The notes beneath the pieces are model-generated. The model ran no database searches. It saw only the letters and a list, made by a program, of their open reading frames with translations, and was not told the origin of the DNA. Made by a program: the position numbers and the translations under genes. A DNA stretch of 64,000 nucleotides from JACVRW01 sp963820315 (lineage in GTDB: Bacteria > Actinomycetota > Thermoleophilia > Solirubrobacterales > Thermoleophilaceae), in the NCBI GenBank assembly GCA_963820315.1, contig CAWFZK010000029.1, positions 40,759-104,758 on the forward strand. The letters are read 5' to 3'. This document shows positions 25,972-33,866 of the stretch, piece after piece. How positions within the stretch are numbered: position 1 is the first letter of the stretch; the number at the start of each line of letters is the position of its first letter.

Positions 25972-26808
25972 ATGCCCTCGAAGCTCTTCAAGCCCGGCCT
26001 GCTCGACGGGCAGGTCGCCTTGGTCAGTGGCGGAGGGTCGGGCCTCGGCCGCGCCGCGGCGCTCGAACTGGCGGCGCTCGGCTCGCAGGTCGTGGTCTGC
26101 GGGCGCCGCAGCGAGCCGCTCGAGGAGACGGCCGCGCGGGCGGAGGGCGGGCGCTGCAGCGCGATCGCGTGCGACATCCGCGAGGAGGAGCAGGTGTCCG
26201 CGCTCGTCGACGAGGTGCTCGCCCGCCACGGGCGCATCGACCTCCTCCTGAACAACGCGGGCGGCCAGTACCTGACGCCGGCCGAGGACATCACCCCGAA
26301 GGGCTTCCGCACGGTGATGCGGCTGAACGTCGAGGGCACCTGGCTGATGACCCACGCGGTCGCGTCCCGGGCGATGATTCCGGAGAGTCGGGGCGGCAAG
26401 ATCCTCAACGTCACGCTGTCACCGCATCACGGCCTGCCGGGGATGGCGCACTCGTCGGCTGCGCGCGCCGCGGTCGAGAACCTCACGCGTGTGCTCTCGA
26501 TCGAGTGGGCGCGCTTCGGCATCAAGCTGACCGCGCTCGCCGCGGGCCACTTCGCGACCGAGACGCTGATGACGAAGTACCCGCAGCCGGTGGTCGAAGG
26601 GGTGGCGGGCACCGTCCCGCTCCAGCGGCTCGGGACGGAGGAGGAGTTCGCCTGGCTCGTGGCCTACCTCGCCTCGCCGGCGGGCGACTACTTCTCGGGC
26701 GCGGTGCTGACGCTCGACGGCGCACGCGACAACTGGTTCGGCGCCTGGCCGCCGGGCGGGATGGCCGACGAGGGCGGCCGGCCGCTCCGGGAGGAGCGCG
26801 GGGAGTGA
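25972..26808 (+). CDS. SDR family protein, PECR/2,4-dienoyl-CoA reductase-like
   Basis: A 278-residue classical-type SDR. SGGGSGLGRAAALEL (about 19-33) binds the cofactor and LLNNAGGQYLTPAED (about 95) is the NAG motif. The usual YxxxK is absent: the equivalent stretch reads MAHSSAARAAVENLTR. That is exactly the pattern of the peroxisomal trans-2-enoyl-CoA reductase and dienoyl-CoA reductase branch, where Ala-Ala-Arg replaces it, so the substitution reflects the family rather than decay. It probably reduces an unsaturated acyl-CoA with NADPH. It ends in a GTGA overlap with the GNAT gene. Confidence 0.85.
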   Translation: MPSKLFKPGLLDGQVALVSGGGSGLGRAAALELAALGSQVVVCGRRSEPLEETAARAEGGRCSAIACDIREEEQVSALVDEVLARHGRIDLLLNNAGGQYLTPAEDITPKGFRTVMRLNVEGTWLMTHAVASRAMIPESRGGKILNVTLSPHHGLPGMAHSSAARAAVENLTRVLSIEWARFGIKLTALAAGHFATETLMTKYPQPVVEGVAGTVPLQRLGTEEEFAWLVAYLASPAGDYFSGAVLTLDGARDNWFGAWPPGGMADEGGRPLREERGE

Positions 26809-27365
26809 GCGGCGTGCCCGTGCTCGAGACGGAGCGGCTCGTCATGCGCGGCTTCCGCGACGACGATCAGGAGCAGTGGGCCGCCATCCGCGCGGACGAC
26901 GAGGTGATGCGCTCGCTCGGGCGCAGCGCCGGCATCGCCCCGGACGAGGCGTGGCGCGAGATGGCGATGCTCGCGGGCCACTGGGCACTCAAGGGCTTCG
27001 GTCACTGGGCGCTCGAGGAGCGCTCGAGCGGCGCCCTGATCGGCAACGCCGGCCTCTTCTTCCCGCCCGACTGGCCGGCGCTCGAAATCGGTTGGACCGT
27101 CGCCAGGCCGCGCTGGGGCGAGGGCCTCGCGGGCGAGGCCGCCCGCGCCGCCGCCGGCTGGGCCCAGGCCGAGCTCGGCGCCGGCCATCTGATCAGCCTG
27201 ATCGCGCCAGCGAATTCGCGCTCGCTGCGCGTCGCCCAGAAGCTCGGCATGACTCACGAGGGAGAGGCCCACGTGCGCGGCTTCGATCTGCTCAAATACG
27301 GGAGCGATCTCCCGCTTGCCGGCGGCGATTCGGACGCCCCCGGCGCGGGTACCGGCAGCCAATGA
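26805..27365 (+). CDS. GNAT family N-acetyltransferase (RimJ/RimL type)
   Basis: A 186-residue acetyltransferase_3 protein. It starts VLETERLVMRGFRDDD, the hallmark opening of the RimJ/RimL group. ALEIGWTVARPRWGEGLAGEAARAA (about 90-115) contains the acetyl-CoA-binding loop. ISLIAPANSRSLRVAQKLGM gives the conserved N-x-x-S-x-x-V-x-x-K-x-G ending. The GTG start overlaps the SDR stop. The substrate is unknown: a protein N-terminus, amino sugar or small amine are all possible. It ends four bases into the next gene (AATGAG overlap). Confidence 0.85.
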   Translation: MSGVPVLETERLVMRGFRDDDQEQWAAIRADDEVMRSLGRSAGIAPDEAWREMAMLAGHWALKGFGHWALEERSSGALIGNAGLFFPPDWPALEIGWTVARPRWGEGLAGEAARAAAGWAQAELGAGHLISLIAPANSRSLRVAQKLGMTHEGEAHVRGFDLLKYGSDLPLAGGDSDAPGAGTGSQ

Positions 27366-27707
27366 GCGTGAACGAGAGCAACGAGCCGCGCGACGAGAAG
27401 TTCGTCGAGCACGAGGAGGAGCTCGCCGCCGAGGAGGCCGCGTCGATCGGTGGCGCGGCGCCCGACTACCACACGGACGAGGCCCACCGGGCCCTCGAGG
27501 AGTCCGGCGAGGGTGAGGCGGAGGGCTTCGAGCAATGCCGAGCAGGAGCTGATCGAAGCCGCCTCGCACGGCGAGAACCGCCACAACCCCGCCGAGGACG
27601 CCTTCACGCCCGAGGTGGAGTCGGACGAGTCCGGCGCCGCCTACGGGGAAGCGGACGAGCTCGACACCACCGAGGGCCCCGCGGACACCGGCGGGGACGA
27701 GGGCTGA
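27362..27707 (+). pseudogene. Acidic low-complexity protein, frameshifted
   Basis: ATG at 27362 opens a strongly acidic, probably unstructured protein: FVEHEEELAAEEAASIGG, then DYHTDEAHRALEESG. At about 27530-27534 (GAGCAATGCC) the frame breaks. Taking out one base continues it as AEQELIEAASHGENRH, PAEDAFTPEVESDES and GPADTGGDEG to TGA at 27705-27707. The total is 346 bases, 3n+1, as expected for one insertion in a 114-residue protein. The composition (Glu, Ala, Asp, Gly) suggests a soluble intrinsically disordered protein. Function is not recognised. It overlaps the GNAT stop and was probably its operon partner. Confidence 0.6.
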
Positions 27708-27717
27708 ACGGCCCTCG

Positions 27718-28146
27718 TCAGCGCTCGAACAGCGTCGACAGCACCACCTCGGTCACGGTCCTGGTGATCCCGTCCGTCGCCCGGATGCGCTCCAGGCAGA
27801 GCTCCAGGTCCTGGGTGTCGCGCGCCTGCACGTGCAGCAGTGCGCTGGCCTCGCCGGCGACCGTGTGGGCCGAGACGACCCCGGGCTCGTCCTCGACGGC
27901 CCGCTTGATTGCGTCGGCCGGCATCCCGCCCTCGCAGTAGAGGTCGACGAAGGCCTCCGCGTGCCAGCCGAAGGCGCGCGGGTCGACGATCGCCGTGTAG
28001 CCCTGAATGACCCCGTCGGCCTCCAGCCGGTCGAGGCGCCGCTTGACCGCCGGGGCGGAGAGATGGACGTGCTCACCGATGTCCTGAAAGGAGCGGCGGG
28101 CGTTTTGGCGGAGTAGCGCAACGATTCTCTCGTCTGTGGCGTCCAT
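27718..28146 (-). CDS. Lrp/AsnC-family transcriptional regulator
   Basis: A 142-residue feast/famine regulator. The HTH is at ERIVALLRQNARRSFQDIGEHVHLSAPAVKRRLDRLE (about 5-41), followed by GVIQGYTAIVDPRAFG. The RAM ligand domain is seen in SAHTVAGEASALLHVQARD and ends VVLSTLFER. Such proteins form octamers and respond to amino acids. It is divergent from hpd-hmgA across 101 bases, so it most likely senses tyrosine, phenylalanine or an intermediate and controls that pathway. An imperfect dyad lies between them. Confidence 0.9.
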   Translation of the reverse strand: MDATDERIVALLRQNARRSFQDIGEHVHLSAPAVKRRLDRLEADGVIQGYTAIVDPRAFGWHAEAFVDLYCEGGMPADAIKRAVEDEPGVVSAHTVAGEASALLHVQARDTQDLELCLERIRATDGITRTVTEVVLSTLFER

Positions 28147-28169
28147 ACAGGCCCGAAGTGTGGCAGTCC

Positions 28170-28220
28170 TGCAACAAATCCGCATTGTGCAGACTCGATT
28201 TCATGGGAATCATTACGTAA
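28170..28220. promoter_or_regulatory. Regulatory region between the Lrp gene and hpd
   Basis: Two dyads are visible. TGCAACAA (28170-28177) and TTGTGCA (28185-28191) form an imperfect inverted pair with one-base offset, the loose symmetry typical of Lrp sites. TTACGTAA (28213-28220) is a perfect 8-bp palindrome 28 bases before the hpd ATG. Either could be where the adjacent regulator binds. No clear consensus -35/-10 pair can be assigned. Confidence 0.4.
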
Positions 28221-28247
28221 CGACCTGATTCCGAGAGAAAGAGCCCG

Positions 28248-29390
28248 ATGGCGACCGAGCAGCTTGCCCCTCGCACCGTGACCCCGCCGGTGCACGAGAA
28301 CGACCGCATGCCGGTCCACGGGATCGACCACGTGGAGTTCTACGTCGGCAATGCGGCGCAGGCTGCCTACTACTTCGTGCACGCCTTCGGCTTCACCGAG
28401 ACGGCCTACCGCGGGCTCGAGACGGGTCATCGCGGACGCAAGTCGCACGTGCTCGAGCAGGGCCGCATCCGGCTCGTGCTGACGGGGACGCTGAGCGGCG
28501 GTGACGAGATCGCCGACCACCACGCCCGCCACGGCGACGGCGTCCACAAGATCGCCCTCAGCGTGCCCGACGCCGCGTCGGCCTACGAGCACGCGGTGGA
28601 CCACGGCGCGCGCGGCGTGATGACGCCGCGCTGGGAGGAGGACGAGCACGGCCGTGTGCAGCTCTCCGCCATCGCGACCTACGGCGACACGCTCCATCTC
28701 TTCGTGCAGCGCGACGACTACCGCGGGGCGTTCCTGCCGGGCTATGAGCGCCGCGCCGAAGCCCCCGGCGACCCGGACGGGATGCTGCTGATGGGCATCG
28801 ACCACATCGTCGGCAACGTGGAGCTGGGCCACATGGAGGAGTGGGTCCACTACTACGAGCGCGTCTTCGGGATGACCGAGATGATCCACTTCTCCGACGA
28901 GGCGATCTCAACCGAGTACTCGGCGCTGATGTCCAAGGTGGTCACGGACGGCAGCGGCCGCCTGAAGTTCCCGATCAACGAGCCGGCCGAGGGCAAGCGC
29001 AAGTCGCAGATCGACGAGTACATCGAGTTCTACAACGGCGCCGGCGCGCAGCACATCGCCGTCGCCACGCGGGACATCGTCGGATGCGTCGCCGCCCTGA
29101 GGGAGCGCGGAGTCGAGTTCCTCACGATCCCCGAGGAGTACTACGACGAGGTCCCGGGCCGGATTGGCGAGATCGACGAGGACATCGCGGACCTCAGGCG
29201 GCTCGGGATCCTCGTCGACCGCGACGACGAGGGCTACCTCCTGCAGATCTTCACGAAGCCCATCGGCGACCGTCCGACCGTGTTCTTCGAGATCATCGAG
29301 CGACACGGCGCCCGCGGCTTCGGCGAGGGCAACTTCAAGGCCCTCTTCGAGGCGATCGAGCGCGAGCAGGACCGGAGAGGAAACCTCTGA
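28248..29390 (+). CDS. hpd: 4-hydroxyphenylpyruvate dioxygenase
   Basis: A 380-residue HPPD that converts 4-hydroxyphenylpyruvate to homogentisate with Fe(II) and O2. Both vicinal-oxygen-chelate halves are present: HGIDHVEFYVGNA (24-36) with IALSVPDAASAYEHA, and MGIDHIVGNV in the middle. Further features are GAQHIAVATRDI, FTKPIGDRPTVFFEIIERHG with the carboxylate ligand Glu near 348, and the C-terminal helix GFGEGNFKALFEAIE that caps the active site. ATG at 28248 follows GAGAGAAAGAG. It is coupled to hmgA by TGATG and lies divergent from an Lrp-type regulator. It is a cytoplasmic enzyme of tyrosine catabolism. Confidence 0.95.
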   Translation: MATEQLAPRTVTPPVHENDRMPVHGIDHVEFYVGNAAQAAYYFVHAFGFTETAYRGLETGHRGRKSHVLEQGRIRLVLTGTLSGGDEIADHHARHGDGVHKIALSVPDAASAYEHAVDHGARGVMTPRWEEDEHGRVQLSAIATYGDTLHLFVQRDDYRGAFLPGYERRAEAPGDPDGMLLMGIDHIVGNVELGHMEEWVHYYERVFGMTEMIHFSDEAISTEYSALMSKVVTDGSGRLKFPINEPAEGKRKSQIDEYIEFYNGAGAQHIAVATRDIVGCVAALRERGVEFLTIPEEYYDEVPGRIGEIDEDIADLRRLGILVDRDDEGYLLQIFTKPIGDRPTVFFEIIERHGARGFGEGNFKALFEAIEREQDRRGNL

Positions 29391-30622
29391 TGCGTTACGC
29401 GAGCCTCGGACAGATCCCGCCCAAGCGGCACGTGCAGGTTCGTCAGAACGGCGCGTCGTCGCCGCTGCTCGTCGAGGAGGTGATGGGCTACGAGGGCTTC
29501 TCCGGCAACGAGTCGATCCTGCTCCACCTCCAGTCGCCCTGCCGGCTCGACCAGGTCGGCGCGTTCCGCCCGGTCGAGCGCGACGAGTGGGTGCCCGAGA
29601 CGCACGTGCACCGGCTCGCGGACACCCAGCCGGTCGAGCCCGGCGGCGACCCGCTCTCGAGCCGGCGCCTTCTGATGTGGAACGGCGACATCGAGGTCTC
29701 GGTCGCGAAGCCGACCGAGCCGCTCGAGGGCTTCTACCGAAACGGCGAGGGCGACGAGGTCATCTACGTGCACCGCGGCTCCGGCGTTCTGCGCACGGTC
29801 TTCGGGCGCGTGCCCTTCCGCGAGCGCGACTACGTCGTCATCCCGCGCGGCACGACGCACAGCTTCGAGCTCCCTGAGGGCGAGGAGCAGTACTGGATGT
29901 GCTTCCACACGCCCGGCGAGATCGAGACGCCGAACCGCTACCGCAACCGCTACGGGCAGCTGCTCGAGCACGCGCCCTACTCGCAGCGCGACTTCCACGC
30001 GCCGGAGGAGCTCGAGACCTTCGACGAGGTGGGCGAGTACCCCGTGACAGTGCGTGTTCGCGACGGCTACCAGGACTACGTGCTCGATCGGCACCCGTTC
30101 GACGTCGTGGGCTGGGACGGCTACGTCTGGCCGTACACGTTCAACGCGGACGACTTCGAGCCGCGGGCCGGCCGCTTCCACCTGCCGCCACCCGCCCACC
30201 AGACCTTCCAGGGGCCGAACTTCGTGATCTGCACATTCGCGCCGCGGATGCTCGACTGGGACCCCGAGGCGGTCACGCTCCCGTACCACCACTCGAACAT
30301 CCAGTCCGAGGAGGTCATGTTCTACGCGGCGGGCGACTACGCGGCGCGCAAGGGCGTCGACATCGGATCGATCACGCTGCACCCGTCCGGCCTGCCGCAC
30401 GGGCCCCAGCCCGGCGCCGTCGAGAAGGCGCTCGGCAAGAAGTCGACCGACGAGCTCGCCGTGATGTGGGACACGTTCCGCCCACTCAGGCTGTCGACGC
30501 TCTGGAGCGAGGTCGACAAGCCCGAGTATGCGTACAGCTGGAACCCGGATCGGTCGGGCCATGTGCCTAGCCAGGACGGAGCGTCCGAGTCCCAGTCCGT
30601 GGTCACGGGGCCGTCAGCCTGA
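29390..30622 (+). CDS. hmgA: Homogentisate 1,2-dioxygenase
   Basis: A 410-residue cupin-fold ring-cleavage dioxygenase that opens homogentisate to maleylacetoacetate. Two cupin-like halves are seen. GEGDEVIYVHRGSGVL with IPRGTTHSFEL is typical of the N-terminal barrel. LPYHHSNIQSEEVMFYAAGDY, followed by HPSGLPHGPQPG, holds the His, Glu and His iron ligands of the family in the C-terminal part. It starts one base into the hpd stop (TGATG). Maleylacetoacetate isomerase and fumarylacetoacetase are not in this window, so the pathway is completed elsewhere. Length is about 30 residues shorter than the human enzyme. Confidence 0.93.
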   Translation: MRYASLGQIPPKRHVQVRQNGASSPLLVEEVMGYEGFSGNESILLHLQSPCRLDQVGAFRPVERDEWVPETHVHRLADTQPVEPGGDPLSSRRLLMWNGDIEVSVAKPTEPLEGFYRNGEGDEVIYVHRGSGVLRTVFGRVPFRERDYVVIPRGTTHSFELPEGEEQYWMCFHTPGEIETPNRYRNRYGQLLEHAPYSQRDFHAPEELETFDEVGEYPVTVRVRDGYQDYVLDRHPFDVVGWDGYVWPYTFNADDFEPRAGRFHLPPPAHQTFQGPNFVICTFAPRMLDWDPEAVTLPYHHSNIQSEEVMFYAAGDYAARKGVDIGSITLHPSGLPHGPQPGAVEKALGKKSTDELAVMWDTFRPLRLSTLWSEVDKPEYAYSWNPDRSGHVPSQDGASESQSVVTGPSA

Positions 30623-30675
30623 CGCCGCGCGCAGGGGTGCTACGCCCTCGCCCGTCCCGCCGGGTTTCCGCCACC

Positions 30676-30714
30676 GACCCGACTTGATGTCGTCAGGCAG
30701 CCACAAGCCGGGTC
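30676..30714. terminator. Inverted repeat between hmgA and the convergent SDR
   Basis: GACCCGACTTG (30676-30686) and CAAGCCGGGTC (30704-30714) pair at 10 of 11 positions around a 17-base loop. It stands 54 bases past hmgA and 56 bases past the end of the opposing SDR, where a bidirectional terminator would be expected. There is no T-tract, so termination by this hairpin alone is uncertain. A small perfect dyad, TCAGTGACTGA, overlaps its end (30713-30723). Confidence 0.45.
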
Positions 30715-30769
30715 AGTGACTGATGGGACGTAGGAGACGAACGGGCGGACGTGGCGGCCGCGCGCCCTT

Positions 30770-31600
30770 CTATTCCAGGGCGGTGTCGCGGCCGACCTGC
30801 TCCCACTGACGCAGCTCGGCTCCGACGGCGTCGAGCCGGGAGCTGATGTTGCCGATCGCGTCGGCGCCGAGCACGAGCCGCAGCGGCGGTTCGTCGGCGT
30901 CGAGCGCGGTGATGATCGCCGCGGCCGCCTTGGCCGGGTCGCCCGCCTGCTGGCCGTGGCCTCCGCGCACGTACTCGCGCGTTGGGCCGACCGTCTCCGC
31001 GTACTCGGGCATCTCGTCCGACATGTACGCGGCATCGGCGCGGAACAGCCCGGTCCGGAACGCACCAGGCTCGACGATCAGCGTGTGGATGCCGAACGGC
31101 TGGACCTCGTCGCGCAGCGTCTCGGTCAGGCCCTCGAGCGCGAACTTCGTAGCGCAGTAGGCGCCGAAGCCGGGCGCGGTGGTCTGGCCGCCGACGCTCG
31201 ACATCTGCACGATCGCGCCGCCGCGCTGCTCCCGCATCGGCGGCAGCACCAAGCGGGTGAGCGCCGCCGGCCCGAAGAAATGGAGGTCGAACAGCGCACG
31301 CAGCTCCTCGTCGGTCGTCTCCTCGATGGCGCCGACCTGTGTGCGGCCGGCGTTGTTGACGAGCACGTCGATGCGGCCGAAGCGGTCGAGCGCCGCGGCT
31401 ACGGCGGCCTCGCGGTCGCCCGCGTCGGTCACGTCGAGCCGGACCGCCTGAACGCGCTCGGGGTCGCCGAGGTCGGCCAGCGCGTCGATGCGCCGGGCCG
31501 TTGCCACGACCGAGTCGCCGCGCTCGAGCGCGGCCTCGGCGATCGCCCGGCCGAAGCCGCTCGTCGTTCCCGTGATGAACCAGACCCGTGAATCGCTCAT
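30770..31600 (-). CDS. SDR family oxidoreductase
   Basis: A 276-residue classical SDR. WFITGTTSGFGRAIAEAAL (7-25) is the cofactor site, VLVNNAGRTQVGAI near 79 the NNAG motif, VQMSSVGGQ holds the catalytic Ser, and YCATKFALEGLTETL the Tyr-Lys pair. The NAD(P) preference motif ATARRID suggests NADPH. The late HTLIVEPGAFRT and GDPAKAAAAI are typical of the large 'oxidoreductase, SDR family' group found in actinobacteria. ATG at 31600 is used. The substrate is not known. It faces the HAF-repeat gene across a 117-base divergent gap in which I see no defined operator. Confidence 0.88.
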   Translation of the reverse strand: MSDSRVWFITGTTSGFGRAIAEAALERGDSVVATARRIDALADLGDPERVQAVRLDVTDAGDREAAVAAALDRFGRIDVLVNNAGRTQVGAIEETTDEELRALFDLHFFGPAALTRLVLPPMREQRGGAIVQMSSVGGQTTAPGFGAYCATKFALEGLTETLRDEVQPFGIHTLIVEPGAFRTGLFRADAAYMSDEMPEYAETVGPTREYVRGGHGQQAGDPAKAAAAIITALDADEPPLRLVLGADAIGNISSRLDAVGAELRQWEQVGRDTALE

Positions 31601-31717
31601 GCGACTCAAGCTAGCGGCGCCCACAGGCCGGGCCGGCTGCCGCTCAGCCGAGCGACATGCCCACCACGGGGCAGCGCTCGACTGATCCACGGGCCATGCC
31701 GCTGCGAACCCGGAGGC

Positions 31718-32756
31718 ATGAGCGCCCTTCGTCCAACGAGATCCGCAATCTCCGCCGTCATTGCGCTGACGCTGACGCTGCTCGCCCTCTTGCTGCTGTC
31801 GTCGGCGTCGGCGGACCCGCCGCCATCGGCGGCGGGCACAACGAGCCATGGCTTCCTGGCAAAGCGTGGAGTCCTGACCCCGATCGACCATCCGCGCGCG
31901 ACGACCCTCCCGGTCCACGCCGGACGGCCAGGCCGGAACCGCGACCACGGGCATCAACGACCGCGGCGAGGTCCTCGGGGCCTACGAGGGCCGCGACCGC
32001 GTCATCCGGCACTTCGTGCGCGACCGTAAGGGCCGCTTCGCCAGGCTGGAGGATCCGCCCGGCGGCAGCGACCTCGACGAGTACGTCGACATCAACAACC
32101 GCGGCGAGATGGTCGGCTTCTACAACGACGACCAGGGCGCCACGACGACCGGCTTTCTGCGCACGAAGCGCGGGAGGTTCGTCGACATCGCCTTCCCAGG
32201 TTCCGTCGTGTCCGGACCACTGAAGATCAACGACCGGCGACAGGTCGTGGGTATCTACGTGGACGAGGCCGGATCCGTGCATGGCTTCCTGTGGGACGAC
32301 GGCCAGTTCAGGACGATCGACGTCCCGGGCGCGACGGGCACCCTGCTCCTCGGCATCAACAACCGGGCCCAGATGGTCGGCTCCTACATCGACGCGAGAG
32401 GCGCCTACCACGGCTTCCTGCGCGAGCGAAACGGTCGCGTTCGGACGCTTCCCGACGCCCCGGGAGCCGAGCCGGCGATGGGCGGCACCCAGCCTGCCGC
32501 TCTCAACGATCGTGGCCAGGTCGTCGGGCTCGCTTACGACGCCCGCGGGGGGTCCAGCGCCTTCGTGCTCGAGCGCGGCGTGCTGACGCCGCTCGACGGT
32601 CCGGGCGCCGTCTACACGCGCGCGCTCGACATCAACAACCGGGGCGAGATCACCGGGGACTACGGCACCCGGGCGCCCGCCGCGTCAGCGGCCGCTCAGA
32701 AGTACATCCCTCCGAACTGCCCGCCGGTCACGTTCAGCACCTGGCCGTGCACGTAG
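31718..32756 (+). pseudogene. Secreted HAF-repeat protein, frameshifted
   Basis: ATG at 31718 starts a signal peptide (hydrophobic run TLTLLALLLLSSASA) and then HGFLAKRGVLTPIDHP, the first HAF repeat. At about 31900-31945 the frame slips by one base. In the new frame come four to five more repeats, such as HGFLWDDGQFRTIDVPGA, INNRAQMVGSYIDARG and LNDRGQVVGLAYDARG, which match the extracellular HAF repeat. The total is 3n+1, as for one extra base. The natural end is unclear: the open frame runs 60 bases past the stop of the convergent SDR, and the last residues (QKYIPPNCPPV) do not fit the family. Function is unknown; probably an exported repeat protein. Confidence 0.65.
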
Positions 32757-33523
32757 TCGGCCCAGGGCGAGCACAGGAAGAAGATCGGTCCCGCGGCCTC
32801 CTCAGGTGAAGCGGGCCGGCCCAGCGGGATCAGCATCGATGCCATCTGGCGCATCTGCTCGGGGATGCCGAGCTGGATCTCCTCGCCGTCCTTGGTCATC
32901 GTGTTGCCCGACTCCTTGGCGGCGGTCAGGCGCGTCTCGACGAAGCCGAAGGCCACGGCGTTCACGTTGATCTTGAACTGGCCCCACTCCTTGGCGAGCG
33001 TCTTCGTGAGACCGACGACGCCGAGCTTGGCGGCCGAGTAGTTGACCTGGCCCGCGTTGCCGTGCATGCCCGAGACGGACGACACGTTGACGATCTTGCG
33101 GAAGACCTCGCGGCCCTCCTCGCGCTCCTGCTTGGCGGGCTCGCGCATGTGCGGCGCGGCGGCGCGGCAGATCCGGAAGGGCACGATCGTGTGGATGTCG
33201 AGCATCGCCTGGAACTGCTCGTCGGTCATCTTGTGGGCGACGCCGTCGCGCGTGTAGCCGGCGTTGTTGACGATGATGTCGAGCTGGCCGAACTCGTCGA
33301 CGGCCTTCTGGACGAGCTGGTCCGGCACGCTCTCCTTGGTCAGGTCGCCGCCGAAGACGGCGGTCTCGCCCGTGATCTCGGAGGCGGCCTGCTCGGCCAC
33401 GTCGGCGTCGAGGTCGTTGATCAGGACGCGGGCGCCGTGCTCCGCGAGCAATTCGGCGGTTGCACGGCCGATGCCGCGGGCGGAACCCGTGACGATCGCC
33501 GCCTTCCCATCAAGTACTCCCAC
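32696..33523 (-). CDS. SDR family oxidoreductase, FabG/hydroxyacyl-CoA dehydrogenase-like
   Basis: A 275-residue classical SDR. IVTGSARGIGRATAELL (10-26) binds the cofactor, IIVNNAGYTRDG is the NNAG motif, and VNVSSVSGMHGN with VNYSAAKLGVVGLTKTLA holds the Ser-Tyr-Lys triad. The acidic residue after the second strand (INDLDADV) favours NAD over NADP. An 18-residue insertion around MREPAKQEREEGRE before the Ser strand sets it apart from housekeeping FabG. It may be a 3-hydroxyacyl-CoA dehydrogenase. GTG at 33523 has AAAGGAG seven bases upstream. Confidence 0.88.
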   Translation of the reverse strand: MGVLDGKAAIVTGSARGIGRATAELLAEHGARVLINDLDADVAEQAASEITGETAVFGGDLTKESVPDQLVQKAVDEFGQLDIIVNNAGYTRDGVAHKMTDEQFQAMLDIHTIVPFRICRAAAPHMREPAKQEREEGREVFRKIVNVSSVSGMHGNAGQVNYSAAKLGVVGLTKTLAKEWGQFKINVNAVAFGFVETRLTAAKESGNTMTKDGEEIQLGIPEQMRQMASMLIPLGRPASPEEAAGPIFFLCSPWADYVHGQVLNVTGGQFGGMYF

Positions 33524-33596
33524 TTGTCGGCTCCTTTCGGCACTGCGGTGATTTCGAGGCAGGCATCATGACGATCCGCGCTACCGTCGGTTCCAG

Positions 33597-33866
33597 ATGG
33601 CGCTGAACTTCGTCCGCTACGGGATCCCGCTGACGCTGTTCGTGGCAGGCATGGTGATCGCGGGAACTTCGGGGCGAATCGGTATGGCGGCAGGAGCGAT
33701 GTTCATCAGCGCCGCGACCGCCGTGCTGCTGCTCAACGTGATCTACCGGATCGGCGTCGAGGGCGACAAGACGCGCGACCGCGAGGAGGAGGCGCGTCGC
33801 TTCTTCGACGAGCACGGCCGCTGGCCGGACGAGCCGGAGTCGGCGGCCCGCAGGCCTCGGCACTAG
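33597..33866 (+). CDS. Small two-helix membrane protein of unknown function
   Basis: An 89-residue protein with two hydrophobic helices, YGIPLTLFVAGMVIAGTS (about 8-25) and GMAAGAMFISAATAVLLLNVIY (about 29-50). A charged cytoplasmic tail DKTRDREEEARRFFDEHGRWPDEP follows; this tail style is common in actinobacterial 2TM proteins. Function is not recognised. It overlaps the convergent acyl-CoA dehydrogenase by four bases at its end and is divergent from the SDR gene. Confidence 0.7.
   Translation: MALNFVRYGIPLTLFVAGMVIAGTSGRIGMAAGAMFISAATAVLLLNVIYRIGVEGDKTRDREEEARRFFDEHGRWPDEPESAARRPRH

Noticed and set aside
25972..26808. A dead SDR lacking YxxxK
   Set aside because: The AARAAV pattern is the normal active-site form of the PECR/dienoyl-CoA reductase branch, so loss of function is not implied.
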